NCBI GenBank assembly: GCA_021234155.1
Contig: JAJEKV010000038.1
Span: 10,745,190 to 10,809,189 of the forward strand
DNA length: 64,000 nt
Direction of reading: 5' to 3'
DNA from: Isoetes taiwanensis
Lineage: Eukaryota > Streptophyta > Lycopodiopsida > Isoetales > Isoetaceae
Part shown: positions 24,764-35,639 of the stretch, piece after piece
Numbering within the stretch: the first letter of the stretch is position 1
Layout: each line of letters starts with the position of its first letter
Translations under genes and position numbers: made by a program
The notes under the pieces: model-generated
The model's database searches: none
What the model saw: only the letters and a program-made list of their open reading frames with translations
Told to the model about the DNA's origin: nothing

Positions 24764-26432
24764 ATCCGTAACCATTTTGGGTCTTGGTGTCTAGTGCGCT
24801 TAAAGAAGTGTCGAAACCTTAAAAATTTCAAGAATATTCTTTATGCTTTTATTAAATAACACAAATAAAAGTGATAATTTAGTGTAGATTTTATGCTCTT
24901 TTTCTTCTACGCATCAAGCTATGGTACAAAAGGCCTAAAGTGCTGTCTGCTTTGCATGTTGCCTTCTTTACTTTTCCAGCCCCGTGATCAAGTTTGTAAA
25001 CAAGGGCTGGCCATCAAAGGCTGCACCAGAGCCATTGCATATTGGTCAATCAAAGAGACAGACGTGGTACGCCCACAGCCAGGGGTGCAAGAGAGCAAAA
25101 CCACCGAGGTATGCACTTTTACGGTAGGTCATCAATCGTGGAAGGCAAGTACAAGAGGGACGCGACATAATCTCCGCCGCTAAATTATCAACCTTATTGC
25201 TGCTGCAGGTCGATGATGAAATCTTAATGAAGTGCATGCATGACAAGGGGAAGTCTTCACGTTCTTAAAAGTAAAATGTTTCCTAATAAGCATGTGCAAA
25301 ACCCAAAGATGCAAGAGTACGTAATGACAATTACAAGAGTGGCCATGTAAGTATTGTTTATGTCTTTACGTGAGTAAATTTATACCACATCTTCCTTACA
25401 TTTAACCCCTCAAGATTAATAAAAGATATAGTGGACATTTTAATGTCACTTGTGCTTATGAAGAAACAAAGTTGGTCAAAGGTCTTCGGTGCCCGAATTC
25501 TATCGAAGAGTTTGAAGAGAAGGACGAGGAAGTAGAAGAAGAAGAGGAAGAGTACTGCAGTAACAAAGGGAAAGGGTAGAAAGCATTCCCTCAGGTAGAT
25601 ACAATGTGCTCCTACAAAAAGAAATCTAGAGGCACAAAGGCTTTGACTATGAGAGCCGGGTCAGAAGCTCTTCGTAAGGCCCCCGAGCGTATATTTGCTG
25701 TAGAAGCCCGCAGATAACCGCGCTATTCTCGCTTCAGTAATTAGACAATTAAACCGCTAGCGCAAACTATTTCTTTCACATTGAGCACCATTAAGAGGCC
25801 ACCTAAAATGAAGATGTAAAGGTCGAGCAGCCGCCAAAAGTCCCAAGTCAGATGCTGCACATGTGGCTATATCAAAACAAAGAATGAGAAGAAATCCTCA
25901 TGCCCATGTGTCGCCACTAGTTGTTATGGTGGACAGAGTCAAGTAAACCAACTAAAAGAGATTACAAGAAGGCTGACTTCAAGATTGGCTACACATACCA
26001 CGCTCTGGCGCGCCATAGCGCGAAGGCACGTTTTGAGTGCCGTGAACGGCGTGGAAGAGCCGTGAGGAAGCAATATGCAATACGCTGGTAACGATAGCAT
26101 AGCTAAAGTCATTGCCGGAGTCATAATCTCGGCTGGGGCGACTTCGATTAAAAATGAGTTTAATGTAGACAAGATCCGCTTGGTAATCAGGTGAGTACGT
26201 GAATTTGGAAGTCAAATGTATGGAGAGATTTTAAAAGCAAAGAACAAGTCAGCAGATTTTGTGGCCTCATAAGGATGAGTGTCGCCGCAAATTTATGACT
26301 ATGATAGCAGCCCATTATGGCAAGAAAGCAAATACCATAATTTCACCGGGTATTCCGTAGATACAAGTAAGAAGCCGCTTCTTCTTCGGCGTTTGTAGTG
26401 TTTAGCGGTTTATGAAGTGCCTTCGCGACGGC
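24764..26432. other. Interior between palindrome arrays 1 and 2
   Basis: Contains an isolated motif copy at about 25,373, a purine-rich acidic-coding patch near 25,505-25,560 (GAAGAAGAGGAAGAG) and a 96-codon open frame at 24,893-25,183. None resembles a known protein. A CCTCGY...CPC cysteine-containing stretch near 25,850-25,915 is suggestive of a zinc-binding fragment but too short to call. Confidence 0.35.
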
Positions 26433-26771
26433 CTATAAATTTAGTACTTACCGCCACGATAAATTTATATACTAGGCACGGGTATAAATTTATATCAGTG
26501 CCCGCACGGTATAAATTTATACCAGAAAGCCTATCGCGATAAATTTATATCATGGGTCTCAAATCTTTATAAATTTATACCGTCTTTGTCAAGCAGAGAG
26601 GAATTTATACTCAATGTAATTAGTCATGTATAAATTTATATCATATGTATACCTGCAGATAAATTTAATGAGAATGGGCACGTATAATTTATATCACACT
26701 AGGCACTGTAACGGTCATGATAGTCATGATAAATTTATACTGGGTGGTCTGTGACGGTATAAATTTATACC
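26433..26771. repeat. Palindrome array 2 (about 12 units)
   Basis: Twelve recognisable copies of the same palindrome, several degenerate (for example CGTATAATTTATATCA), again at about 28-32 bp intervals. The last copy at 26,756-26,771 is a perfect GGTATAAATTTATACC. Confidence 0.9.
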
Positions 26772-27865
26772 GCGGATTCACACCAGCGCGTGTTTAGAAA
26801 GTAGATCGCGCAAATATATCTTCTTACGCTAAGCAACACTAAACTAATGGCGCTATCCATTTTATGTGTGGGATCTTCAAGAAAGAATTTTTGTATGTGT
26901 TCAAGATGGTGAGCTAAAGAGCAAGCCAGCCCGGTGGGAAAAACCAAAAAAGGGTGGAGAGAATTAAAACAGAAAAAATATAGAGCATTGCAAATTCGAC
27001 GCAGCTACATGTGGATTAAAAAGCAAAGAAATTTTGTTCAGCTTTTGGAAGTCGCGGCCAAGGAATTTACATTAGACTTAAAATGTAAGGAAGCTAAGAC
27101 GCGGCTTCTCACATTTGCAATGCCGCCTTTTCTTCTACATTTTCCGTCTACAACATGCTTCTCTTTGCAAAATAAAGACATTGTTACCCGCCAAAGCCGA
27201 AGCACGAAGCAGTTTAAACCTTTGAGGACTCGGAGGAGTGCAAGCTTCTCTTACCCAAGTTAAAAATTAATCGATAGTATTATTAGAGAGCACGCCATAA
27301 CTTTAGTGGCCGGGTGTTTCTACAAATATGTTCTCAGGTTTGTGCCTTTTCTCACAATATTTTATGTAATTAAGAAAAAAGGGGCTCCCCGCTATTTTAA
27401 ACCCGTCTGTGAGGGGCCAAGGAAGGAGGCAAAGACTTAAGGCAATCGAATCAGTGGAAAGGAGGTCGCCACCATGCCTTCTTTTCTGAGCACTTCTTAT
27501 GAAAAGATTTACAACGTTTGGTCGTGTGACCGCATGCGCTTGCAGTTGTTGAGGGTGATCGCACGAGGCTGGGGACACTTTTTGGAGAAGCGTAACTTCA
27601 CATTGGCGCATTGCGCATATTCCCTATGGTTTCAAAATTACAATAACGCTGATGCAGGGGAGGCTTTTCACGCGACGGTAAGTCCACTTTTTAAAGGCCT
27701 AAAGGAAGTCACCTGACCGCGCTTAACCGAGGGTCATTATTTTCATTCGACCCAAACAATGCGTCGGTGCTTAAACTTATGGGAGTCAGTCTCAGAATGC
27801 CGCTTTGAAAATCAGATTTGGTAAGCTTAACATTTAACGTACTTTTCTTTTAGTAACTCCACCTG
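26772..27865. other. Interior between arrays 2 and 3; two unassigned open frames
   Basis: Two + strand open frames stand out: 26,934-27,263 (109 codons, lysine/arginine-rich start MGKTKKGWRELKQKKYR) and 27,474-27,716 (80 codons, MPSFLSTSYEKIYNVWSCDR). They could be remnants of element-encoded proteins, but I recognise no domain and cannot exclude chance. Confidence 0.3.
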
Positions 27866-28029
27866 CAGATAAATTTATACCCAACGCCTCTAAGGTTTAA
27901 ATTTATAGCAAGGCAATGTTCAGATAAATTTATACGGTTTGCAGCCGCTGTATAAATTCTTATAACAAGAAGTAGTAATCCCTGGTATAAATTTATACCG
28001 CAAGTGCAACCCCGGTATAAATTTATACC
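27866..28029. repeat. Palindrome array 3 (6 units)
   Basis: Six copies of the palindrome, the last two perfect (27,983 and 28,014, 31 bp apart). A further solitary GTGATAAATTTATACGC lies at about 28,748. Confidence 0.9.
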
Positions 28030-29172
28030 GCCATTAATTAATGAGCTAACTTATTTTCCTGTTTTTATTTTTACTAATATTTCATTGTTGTGCTGTTTGG
28101 CAGCGCTTAAAACAAACGCATGGGTCATGCGGTAGGTCCGCTGCTTAGTAAGTTGTTTCGGTTAATTTCACATAGGTTTGCCGCACGGTATGCCAAAACC
28201 ATGGTTCACTTTGTTACGCTAGAATGGCGTATTCCTCCCTAATGCGCTTCGGGCCTCCCTACGGGTTTTGCAAAATTAAGAGACCCACGACAGCGCCGTG
28301 GTGTCCCATTATCGAAGCCACAAATGACTTATAATAATTTGATACAAGGGTTTTTCATCGGGACCGACTGTAGACGATTTTCTCGCTCGCACATACAGCT
28401 TTGCTCTTGGGCGGTGGGCGCAATGTTGTCTCCGCCGGTTAGACCTATTAAAGGTGCTCAATTTGTGATAAGCTCTGTGAATCCTTTCCCCGATGAAAAA
28501 CGCAGGAATTGGGAGCAAAAAATGGTGTCATGGCGTAAAGGTAATATATACGTAAATCCAGCCTCCACTTACCGGAAGAAGAAATGAGGAGGTGGAGTTC
28601 GCCGATCCGAGCCCTGCGGGTGCCTCGAGCCGAGAAACAAACTGCACTGCACTCATTGAATCGTAAGGGGGCTCGCTATTATAACCTCGCAAGAGACCGG
28701 GATCCTAAGGGGAGAGAGAGTCCCGTGGACCTGGAAGAGCCACCTCCCGTGATAAATTTATACGCAAAGATTTTAAACTATCTTTCATTGTAATCTATGT
28801 GTTACTTAATTTTAATATATTTTGATGAAGATTTCTCAACCGAAAAACTTTGTCTCTTCAACAATGCTTAATTAGAACAATTTTTTTTGATTCATGATTT
28901 TACTCTTTTCTTTTCTATGTTTGATTTTCTTAGTACTTATATTGCTTGCAAAAACACAAAACTATATTTCCTTCTATTTTCAACAACAAATACTTAATGA
29001 GTTTTTAAATGTAATGTCTTTCTCCTCAAAACAAGCTTTTTTTTTTTTTTGGCCCTTCTTAAAAAATGAAAAGGCTTCAAAATGTTGCTTTTTTTTTGGG
29101 GTATTTCAATGCTATTTGCTCAACAATCTATTTTGCTCCCTATTTTGTCCATTTTTTTCAAGTTTCCAATTT
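28030..29172. other. Interior right of array 3, no gene recognised
   Basis: Contains an 87-codon + open frame (28,324-28,587) and a 69-codon one (28,584-28,793) of unknown nature, then T-rich low-complexity sequence from 28.8 kb to the right terminus. Confidence 0.35.
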
Positions 29173-29232
29173 TTATAAAGGAATCTTTCAAACGCACTTC
29201 TTAAATAAGTGCGTTTCATTTTAAACCTTGTT
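29173..29232 (-). repeat. Terminal repeat, beta type (copy 1 right end)
   Basis: The reverse complement starts AACAAGGTTTAAAATGAAAC and continues with an internal hairpin: ACGCACTT, TATTTAAG, then AAGTGCGT. It matches 51,140-51,197 almost perfectly. Only the outermost 30 bp match the alpha end. Confidence 0.85.
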
Positions 29233-29300
29233 GCATGCAATGCATGCATGCTCGTCTTGAGCAAGAATGCCGATTCGCTACGCGAATCGACGACATTCTT
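29233..29300 (+). repeat. Repeat A, right part of interrupted copy
   Basis: GCATGCAATGCATGCATGCT and the following CGTCTTGAGCAAGAATGCCG are repeated almost identically at 29,612-29,675. With 20,350-20,475 this forms one repeat A copy split by the TIR element. It includes the palindrome GATTCGCTACGCGAATC. Confidence 0.8.
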
Positions 29301-29466
29301 GCACCGCACACTGCATGAAACCAACAAAGCCACCAATACCAAAGGACTTCCTTAACAAACTAGGATCGAGGACGAAGGTCACAGGATGAAGGCTAAAGGC
29401 CGGAAAGGACAGCAGGAAAGCAACGGCAAATTGGCCAAACCAGGCAGGAAGAAGCCCCTCCCCTGC

Positions 29467-29675
29467 CTGGAAACAATTCAAAGAGAATAAGGTACTGCTG
29501 AGAGAAGAGGAAGCGCCGATGAAACGTCGATGAAGAATTCCGCAATAAGTAGCAAACGCCCAATCGGAAGAACGGCCCAAAACGCATGCGATGCATGCAT
29601 GCGACGCATGCAATGCATGCATGCTCGTCTTGAGCAAGAATGCCGATTCGCTACGCTAATCGACGACATTATTAT
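29467..29675 (+). repeat. Repeat A, uninterrupted copy
   Basis: Matches 20,350-20,475 at its left and 29,233-29,300 at its right, so it shows the pre-insertion form of the repeat. It includes alternating GCATGC/TGCATGCA sequence. Confidence 0.8.
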
Positions 29676-29718
29676 ATGGGCTTTGTATGGTTCCTTGCTG
29701 GAAGTAGAGGGCTATAAG

Positions 29719-29855
29719 ACCGGTCGTGACTTCCACACAAGGTTTGTAAAATATCTATTCTTTTTCCTTCCACTTTTATATTTTAGATCGGTTGTGACTT
29801 TCACACAAGGTTCATAAAACATCTATTCTTTTTCCTTCTACTTTTATATTTTAGA
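29719..29855. repeat. About 68-bp tandem duplication
   Basis: Two imperfect head-to-tail units share GTGACTTCCACACAAGGTT-like starts and the tail CTTTTATATTTTAGATC. Confidence 0.85.
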
Positions 29856-30094
29856 TCATTTTATCGTAGTAGCTTTAGGGAATGGAATTGTCAGGTTTTT
29901 ATCTCCTTTGTAGGTTCTTCACTTGCAAACATGTTATTTCTAGAGCAGTCCAGTATAATGTCGAAAGAATTTCATCTGCATTTATTGGTTGCTGACATGC
30001 TATTTTCTACCACTTTTTTGTTTTTCTACAGGAACATGTTTTGTTTTTACTAATAGCTTAGATTCTAGAATGGAGCTCGCATGAAAACGACATA

Positions 30095-30455
30095 AGATAG
30101 ATAGGCTTTTCGTTCATCTCAGCAGGGATAGTGGGTAGCCGCGCACATGCGAACTATCCACAGAGAAAAATAAAGGGAACGTCCAATTATACAACTTGGA
30201 CCCCATGAAATACAATGCTAATAGATGTTTGTTGGTGTACCTGCCGAAAGCTTATCACCGGGATTAAAAAACCCCACCCGTTCAGGTTTTCGAGGAAAAA
30301 CCCTAGTGATAAGCCTTCGGCAAGGGGCTTGGACAAATGTAAGGCTAAGAATTCACTTCCAAAAAGCCACGAATGGAGAAGTCAAAGTTGCTGCCACTTG
30401 CCAACCTGTATCTGCACATCACCAACACGAGAAAAAATGTGACTAAACAAACCTC
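30095..30455 (+). repeat. Dispersed repeat B, copy 2
   Basis: Second copy of the repeat at 19,880-20,235, same strand, with substitutions and small indels throughout. Confidence 0.75.
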
Positions 30456-30720
30456 CCAAAGTGGAGGGGCTGATCAGGCATGCCACGCGACAACAAAACA
30501 AAAACCTCTTCAAATAGAGGGGCTGGTTACGAGTGCCAGGCGACAAATACATTAAACAATTAAACAATGGCATAGCTTTATTTTACACCAAGCATGTCTT
30601 TCTTTCCGATCTCTTCAATATAACAATATACATTTTATTTTTCTTTTTCCTAAGACAAGCATGTCTTTCTTTCCGATCTCTACATTTTCATTTTTCTTTT
30701 TCCTAATGCTTTAAGCAATG
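30440..30720. repeat. Two local imperfect duplications
   Basis: At about 30,447-30,545 a unit with hairpin CCTCCCAAAGTGGAGG then GGGCTG...GCCACGCGACA is repeated as CCTCTTCAAATAGAGG then GGGCTG...GCCAGGCGACA. At about 30,591-30,712 the unit AAGCATGTCTTTCTTTCCGA is repeated 66 bp downstream with a shared pyrimidine-rich tail. Confidence 0.8.
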
Positions 30721-31185
30721 ACATAACTTTACTTTACACTAAATGATATAGATGGCTTGTGCTGAGCAATCACAACATTTTAGACGTATTGGGCTAGGTT
30801 TGCAGCTGCTTGATTTATGGTTCTAAGCGGTGCTTACACAAAGATACCTAAACGCCAAAAGCATATACTAAGATTGGCCCACGCACCTAAGGCTAGAAAA
30901 TCCAAAACTTTCTGGATCTTGGATTTCTTCATCCCACTTTATGCCCATCGTCACCAGCTTGGCAGAAGCTAAGATTCAAAACTATGCTCGTTTGGAAAGA
31001 TTGAAATGATGATTAGAAAGATGAGTTTCATTTAGTCAATTATTTGCATTTACAATGTAAAAAATAGATGCCAAAGCTAGATCTTGGAGTTCTCTCTATT
31101 CCAGACCTAAAACGATGAACTGGAGTATTCGATTAAGTCTCTGCCAAATTTACCCAGACGATCTTGTTGGCTCGCTGACCTATCT

Positions 31186-32618
31186 TTGTGTGCTTGTGAT
31201 GATTCTAATATGTGTAATTATGCTCTGATGCTTAAAGTTCTCAATGACAGTTATCCTATCTTCTATGGTCAAGCAACAAAATGTGATCATTGGGTTAGCG
31301 CAATGAAGGATGAATTAGGCATGTTACTTAAACAAAGTACTTGGAAGCTTGTGCCAAAACCTCCAGGCAAGAATATCATTGGTGCAAAGTGGGTATATCG
31401 CACCAAATACCATAATTCAGATGGTACGATTTCTAGGCATAAAGCCAGACTTGTTGCTAAAAGGATATCACAACAAGAAGGTTTTGACTATAATGATGTT
31501 TTTGAGCCTGCTTTTTTTGGCTTGACATTAATCAAGGTTATATTTGCTTTAGCAAAGACAAAAATTTTGGCCCGTTTCATCGCCTAGATTTCAAATCAGC
31601 ATTTTTAAATGGAGATTTAGAAGAGGAGTTGTACCTTTGGGTTTTATGAATAAGGAATACCTCCGGGTTGTGTTTGCAAGTTGAAGAAAAGTCTGTACGG
31701 ACTTAGGCAAGCACCTAGATGCTGGAACCAGAAGATAAATGCTTATCTTACGAACATGGGCTTTCTTAGATCTCGAGCAATCCTAGTCTGTATTTTAAGT
31801 TTCTTTCCAAAGGTTCTATCATTCTTCTTTATATTGATGATACGATACGATTATGACAGGTAGTACACTCCCTCTTATTGAACAAACTAAAGCATCTATT
31901 GTAGCTGATTTTGAGGTTACAAACCTTTGGCCTTATGCACTATTGTTTAGGTCTTGAAGTATGGCAAGCTTCCAAAGGTATCCACTTAACCGAACAAAAA
32001 TATGTCTCATAAATTTTGGATAAATTCCATATGACAGATTGCGAACCTGCGCTTATTCCTTAGGATCCAGGTCAAAAGTTGACTCTTCAATCAGATGATG
32101 AAGATACTGATGCTACTCTGTACAGATAGTTAGTCGGTGCATTGCTCTATCTCACCATTACAAGTCAAGATATAACATATGCTGTTGGAGTTCTTACGAG
32201 ATTTATGACACATCCAAAGCAATCTCACTGGAAGGCAGCCAAGCTAGTGGTTCGTTATCTTAAAGGTACTCATAATGAGGATCTTTTCTACGGCAAGGTT
32301 TCAGAACCCAAGCACCTTGTCTACTCAGATTCTGATATGGCCTCTACAGATTTGGATTCCACGAAATCTCTTACAGGTTTTGTATCATTCTTTGGCAACA
32401 GTCATGTTGGTTGGGGTTCTAAAACTCAAAGTATTACTAGTATTAGTACTATAGAAGTTGAGCTGAAAGCCTTAACAGATACTATTCAGGAATTAAAGTG
32501 GTTGCTTGATCTTTATGAAGATCTTGGTGTATCAATCAAATCTGCCATAATTTTGCATACGATAAGCAACCAATTAAACAAACACTTCTTTAGGTATTTT
32601 GACATGCTTGCCTACTAA
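31186..32618 (+). pseudogene. Copia reverse transcriptase and RNase H, broken
   Basis: Copia polymerase pieces occur in order. WVSAMKDELGMLLKQSTWKL and VYRTKYHNSDGTISRHKARL (31,290-31,455) start the reverse transcriptase. [18 protein letters not shown] (31,684-31,737) and LLYIDD (about 31,825, the YxDD catalytic motif) follow. RNase H begins in the third open block: ITYAVGVLTRFM (32,172-32,207), WKAAKLVVRYLKGT (32,229-32,270), VYSDSDMA (about 32,322) and IQELKWL. Frameshifts and stops near 31,587, 31,650 and 31,860-32,140 break it into three pieces. No gag or integrase is attached upstream, so this is a fragment. Copia type follows from the RT block KARLVAK and the RNase H placement. Confidence 0.9.
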
Positions 32619-33058
32619 CATGTACCTAAGCCCCACCCATAGGACATTATTGCAAAAATCACAACATACAAATTTGCATGGAATGAATGGTATTCATGTT
32701 TCCTTATAAGCGAAGTAGCAAGTCATTTCGTCATAGCTATCTAGCACTACTTTGTTATAGAGGTCGTGCCAAACCAATATGAACTTAAAATCCAGCCAGT
32801 GCTTGACTGGTATCTATGCCACCCGTTACTAGTAATAATTTAAGCTTCAAATTAGTTTTTCTTGGCAAATGTTTCATATCATTGACTTGGTATCAAGTAC
32901 AATACAAGTGACACTTCCTTAAAATACCAAAAGAATTGATTGATTCAATTTGTAGATGTACAAACAATTGCACAGACAATGAGCAATGTTGAATTGTTGA
33001 ACACTGTGGTTAGGTCAAGCTTTTTATCGGCAGGTCTGCGGTCAGGTCAAGCTTTTTA
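32619..33058. other. Laccase 3' flank
   Basis: AT-rich sequence between the Copia fragment and the laccase stop codon. It probably contains the laccase 3' untranslated region on the minus strand, but no canonical AATAAA position could be fixed. Confidence 0.35.
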
Positions 33059-33067
33059 TCAGCAGGT
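33012..33067 (-). repeat. Short duplication spanning the laccase stop codon
   Basis: AGGTCAAGCTTTTTATC followed by GGCAGGT or AGCAGGT occurs at 33,012-33,035 and 33,044-33,067. The right-hand copy contains the laccase stop codon (33,059-33,061) and the codons for its last residues. The other copy falls in the 3' untranslated region, so the coding end was probably the source. Confidence 0.8.
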
Positions 33068-35362
33068 GGGCAAGTCTGCGGGAGGACCTGGAAGAATCTG
33101 ATCTGTGCTGTTTCCATTCTTTACAATGAAGGCAGTCTCCATTCCCCAACTCACATGCCCATCAAAATGACAATGTATAAGCCAAACACCTGCATCACAA
33201 AGATATACACTTGTCAGACATGCCCTTAAGATTAAAACTTAGCAAATCATAAACCAGCAAGTAACTTAACAGACCTGGATTATCAGCTTTCCATCGGATT
33301 GCGGTCCATCCAGTCTTAGTTAACATGGCAGTATTTCTTCTGGAAGGATCAACCAGGTTGAAACTGGAAGGATCAGTGGAAGAATCATAGTTTCCAGAGC
33401 CATAACCCACTACATAGAAGTCATGACCATGCAAGTGAAAAGGGTGAGCTTCAGCTTGGAAATTGAAGGTTCCTTGGATTACAATCTGAACATTGGATCC
33501 ATAAGGGATTTCTGTGACCTTGGTACCCTGTACAGATGCTAAGCTGAAGATGTCAAGCTGTATACCAGTATAGTCATAAGTTGTCAAAGGATTTCTAGGA
33601 AAATCGGTGGTATAGACACCAGAAATGTTGTAGTAGTATGACTGAAGAATGGCTTTAGTGGGCGATTGGAAAGTTACATTATTAATGGAACTTGCAAAGC
33701 TTCTTCCTGCTGGTCCTTGGCATGTGCTTGTGTTGCTTACAGTGCAGGGTTCTACATTTAACGAAACCACCCAGAATAAATTCACATCTACTGTCTGTGG
33801 CACTTCAGCAGGATATTCTTTTGAGTTTAGGCTCTTAATCTGCGTTTGTGATTGGTAAAAAAGGGTGCTGTCGTTTTTTAGTGGCACGTTGCTTGGATAA
33901 ACAGGAGTCGTGGATGTATTTGCTCCGCTGTATCTTAATATGGCCAGGGCTGGCGTTTCCTGGACCCCTTGTGTTGATGATCTTTCGTATGGGGATACTA
34001 CTATGTAGTACTGGCCTATTGCTTGATCTGCAGTTATTAGATAGGTGTAGGTCTGTCCGGGAGAAATTAAAAACGTCGTATTTGTGACTTGCTTTGTGTA
34101 GGATGCATCCGTTTCTACCACTGTAAGGCTGTGGTTTGCTATTGTGACAAAGAGATCTGTTTCCATGGCATTGTTGATTACTCTCAGAAGATATGTTTTG
34201 TTCTGCACCACATCTACTATCTCTGTATCTGCAAAGGACAAACCACCAAAAGGCCAAGAGTTAATAACTCAGAAGGCAAACAAATGAGTGTATTTGCAAA
34301 CAAATGAGTGTTATTTGCATCTGCACATTTTTTTGCTCTGTAAACTGTGAATAAATTAGAAGCAAAATCATATTATAACATGATTTACCATTGGCAGAGC
34401 AGTTGAAGAGGGGTCCTGGATGCCCATTGATGAGGTATGCATCAGATAGAGCAGGGGCTACGCCATTCAACTCTGCTTGATTCTCTACATACTCTATATC
34501 GTCATTCCACCATTCCCCTGCAAAGCCCAATAAATTCTTGCTATTTATCTGTACTCTTACATAAATAATTATAAGATCTTTGAAATTTTAACTGCTTAGA
34601 CTCGTTTCTGCCACATGATTCTTACCTAATACCAGAACGTGTTCTCCGTAAGTTTTTGAATAGGGAAGTGTTGCATTTGCAGGAGGATCTATTATAAAAG
34701 CTCCATAGACTGTGCCTCTCAGCCAGGCTATATGAGCATGCCAGAACAGTGTCCCTTCCTGATCCGGAACTGTAAAATTATATATAAAAGATCTGCCAGT
34801 TTGTATTGGGCACTGTGTGATAAATGCAGGCCCGTCTGCCCATGCAGAGAGCTTTTGATGCACTCCATGCCTGCAATGGACAAAAACAACAGGATCGTGT
34901 TAAAAAATAAGAATGGTTTCTTATTATTTGTAGATTGATAAGAAATAAAACTAACCAATGGATTGTAAGATTGCTAGCAACTAAATTGGTCACATTTACA
35001 ATAACTCGATCTCCTTTAGTAACATGAATTGTGGGACCTGGAGAAGCTCCGTTGACGGCCACAAGGCTTTTAGTGTGGCAAGCGACAGTGTAATTTGCAT
35101 AATCAATCTGGCATTCAAAACTCTGTAGTTAACATACAAAATGAAGTTCCAGCTTAAAAACTAGAGTTAAAGTTACATCGTCTCTTTTTTAGTTCAAATG
35201 AAATCAGCATATATGAACATCGAGCTACTGCCAATGTTTTGCTTGCAATAAGCAATGCCACACTACCTCAAAATTATAACGTCGAACGGCAGCCAATGTG
35301 CTATAGCAGCAATTGAACACGAGGAACAGAGAGAACAGAATTCTGGCACTGTGAACCTCCAT
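33059..35362 (-). CDS. Laccase (multicopper oxidase), six exons, intact
   Basis: It encodes a secreted plant laccase, which oxidises phenolics or monolignols in the cell wall while reducing O2 to water. Exons on the minus strand: 35,362-35,267, 35,107-34,956, 34,870-34,626, 34,517-34,389, 34,228-33,275 and 33,189-33,059. All five introns are GT-AG and join in frame to 568 residues, and exons of 152, 245 and 129 bp fit the usual plant laccase gene structure. A hydrophobic signal peptide (MEVHSARILFSLFLVFNCCY...) comes first. Copper ligands are present: HWHG (across the exon 2/3 junction), HAH in LFWHAHIAWLRGTVYGA, HPFHLHGHDF and HCHFDGHVSWGM. The C-terminus PPADLPTC is family-typical. The residue in the axial T1 position is Met rather than the commoner Leu. 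Many N-x-S/T sites suggest glycosylation. Which laccase clade it belongs to is not decided. Confidence 0.95.
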
Positions 35363-35613
35363 AGCCAGGATGATTATAGTGTGGATTTCAGAATTCACAA
35401 CACAGTTTAGAAAGAGCAGGATGTTTTCCTGCTAAGGATACTTTAGGAATCAGTATGGAAGTATGTGGCTGGTAAGCCTGCTAAAGATAGTTTTTTCTCT
35501 TGATGTGGAAGTATGTGGCTGGTAGATCCAACAGGAAACTTGCTATTTTTGCTCGAAAATTTTCCCGACCAAATAATGGCTGATGATGTGGGTTTCGATT
35601 TTATTCTATGCAT

Positions 35614-35621
35614 CTTATATA
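35614..35621 (-). promoter_or_regulatory. Probable TATA box of the laccase gene
   Basis: TATATAAG on the minus strand lies about 250 bp upstream of the start codon at 35,362-35,360. Transcription would start near 35,585 and leave a leader of roughly 220 nt. No closer TATA-like sequence in the right orientation was seen. Confidence 0.45.
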
Positions 35622-35639
35622 GTGGAATGGTTTGACTGG

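Larger units (their letters stand above)
20482..29232 (+). mobile_element. TIR DNA element with palindrome arrays, copy 1 (8.75 kb)
   Basis: Its ends are inverted: AACAAAGTTTAAAATGAAAC at the left and the reverse complement of AACAAGGTTTAAAATGAAAC at the right. Inside are three arrays of the palindrome GGTATAAATTTATACC or close variants. The same combination recurs at 51,140-53,389, so this is a repeat family. The element sits inside repeat A. The flanks ACAT and GCAT could be a degenerate 4-bp target duplication. I recognise no transposase inside. The interior holds short open frames (for example 26,934-27,263 and 27,474-27,716 +) without a known domain. The class is undetermined; long TIRs plus repeated internal binding-site-like motifs recall CACTA or Mutator-like elements, but the ends do not read CACTA. 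Confidence 0.75.

Noticed and set aside
29278-29637. 119-codon minus-strand open frame in repeat A, similar in part to one at 20,255-20,578
   Set aside because: The similarity follows from the DNA repeat; the flanking parts of the frame are not conserved and no domain is visible.
33649-34307. Plus-strand open frames inside the laccase locus
   Set aside because: They are shadows of laccase exons and introns on the opposite strand.
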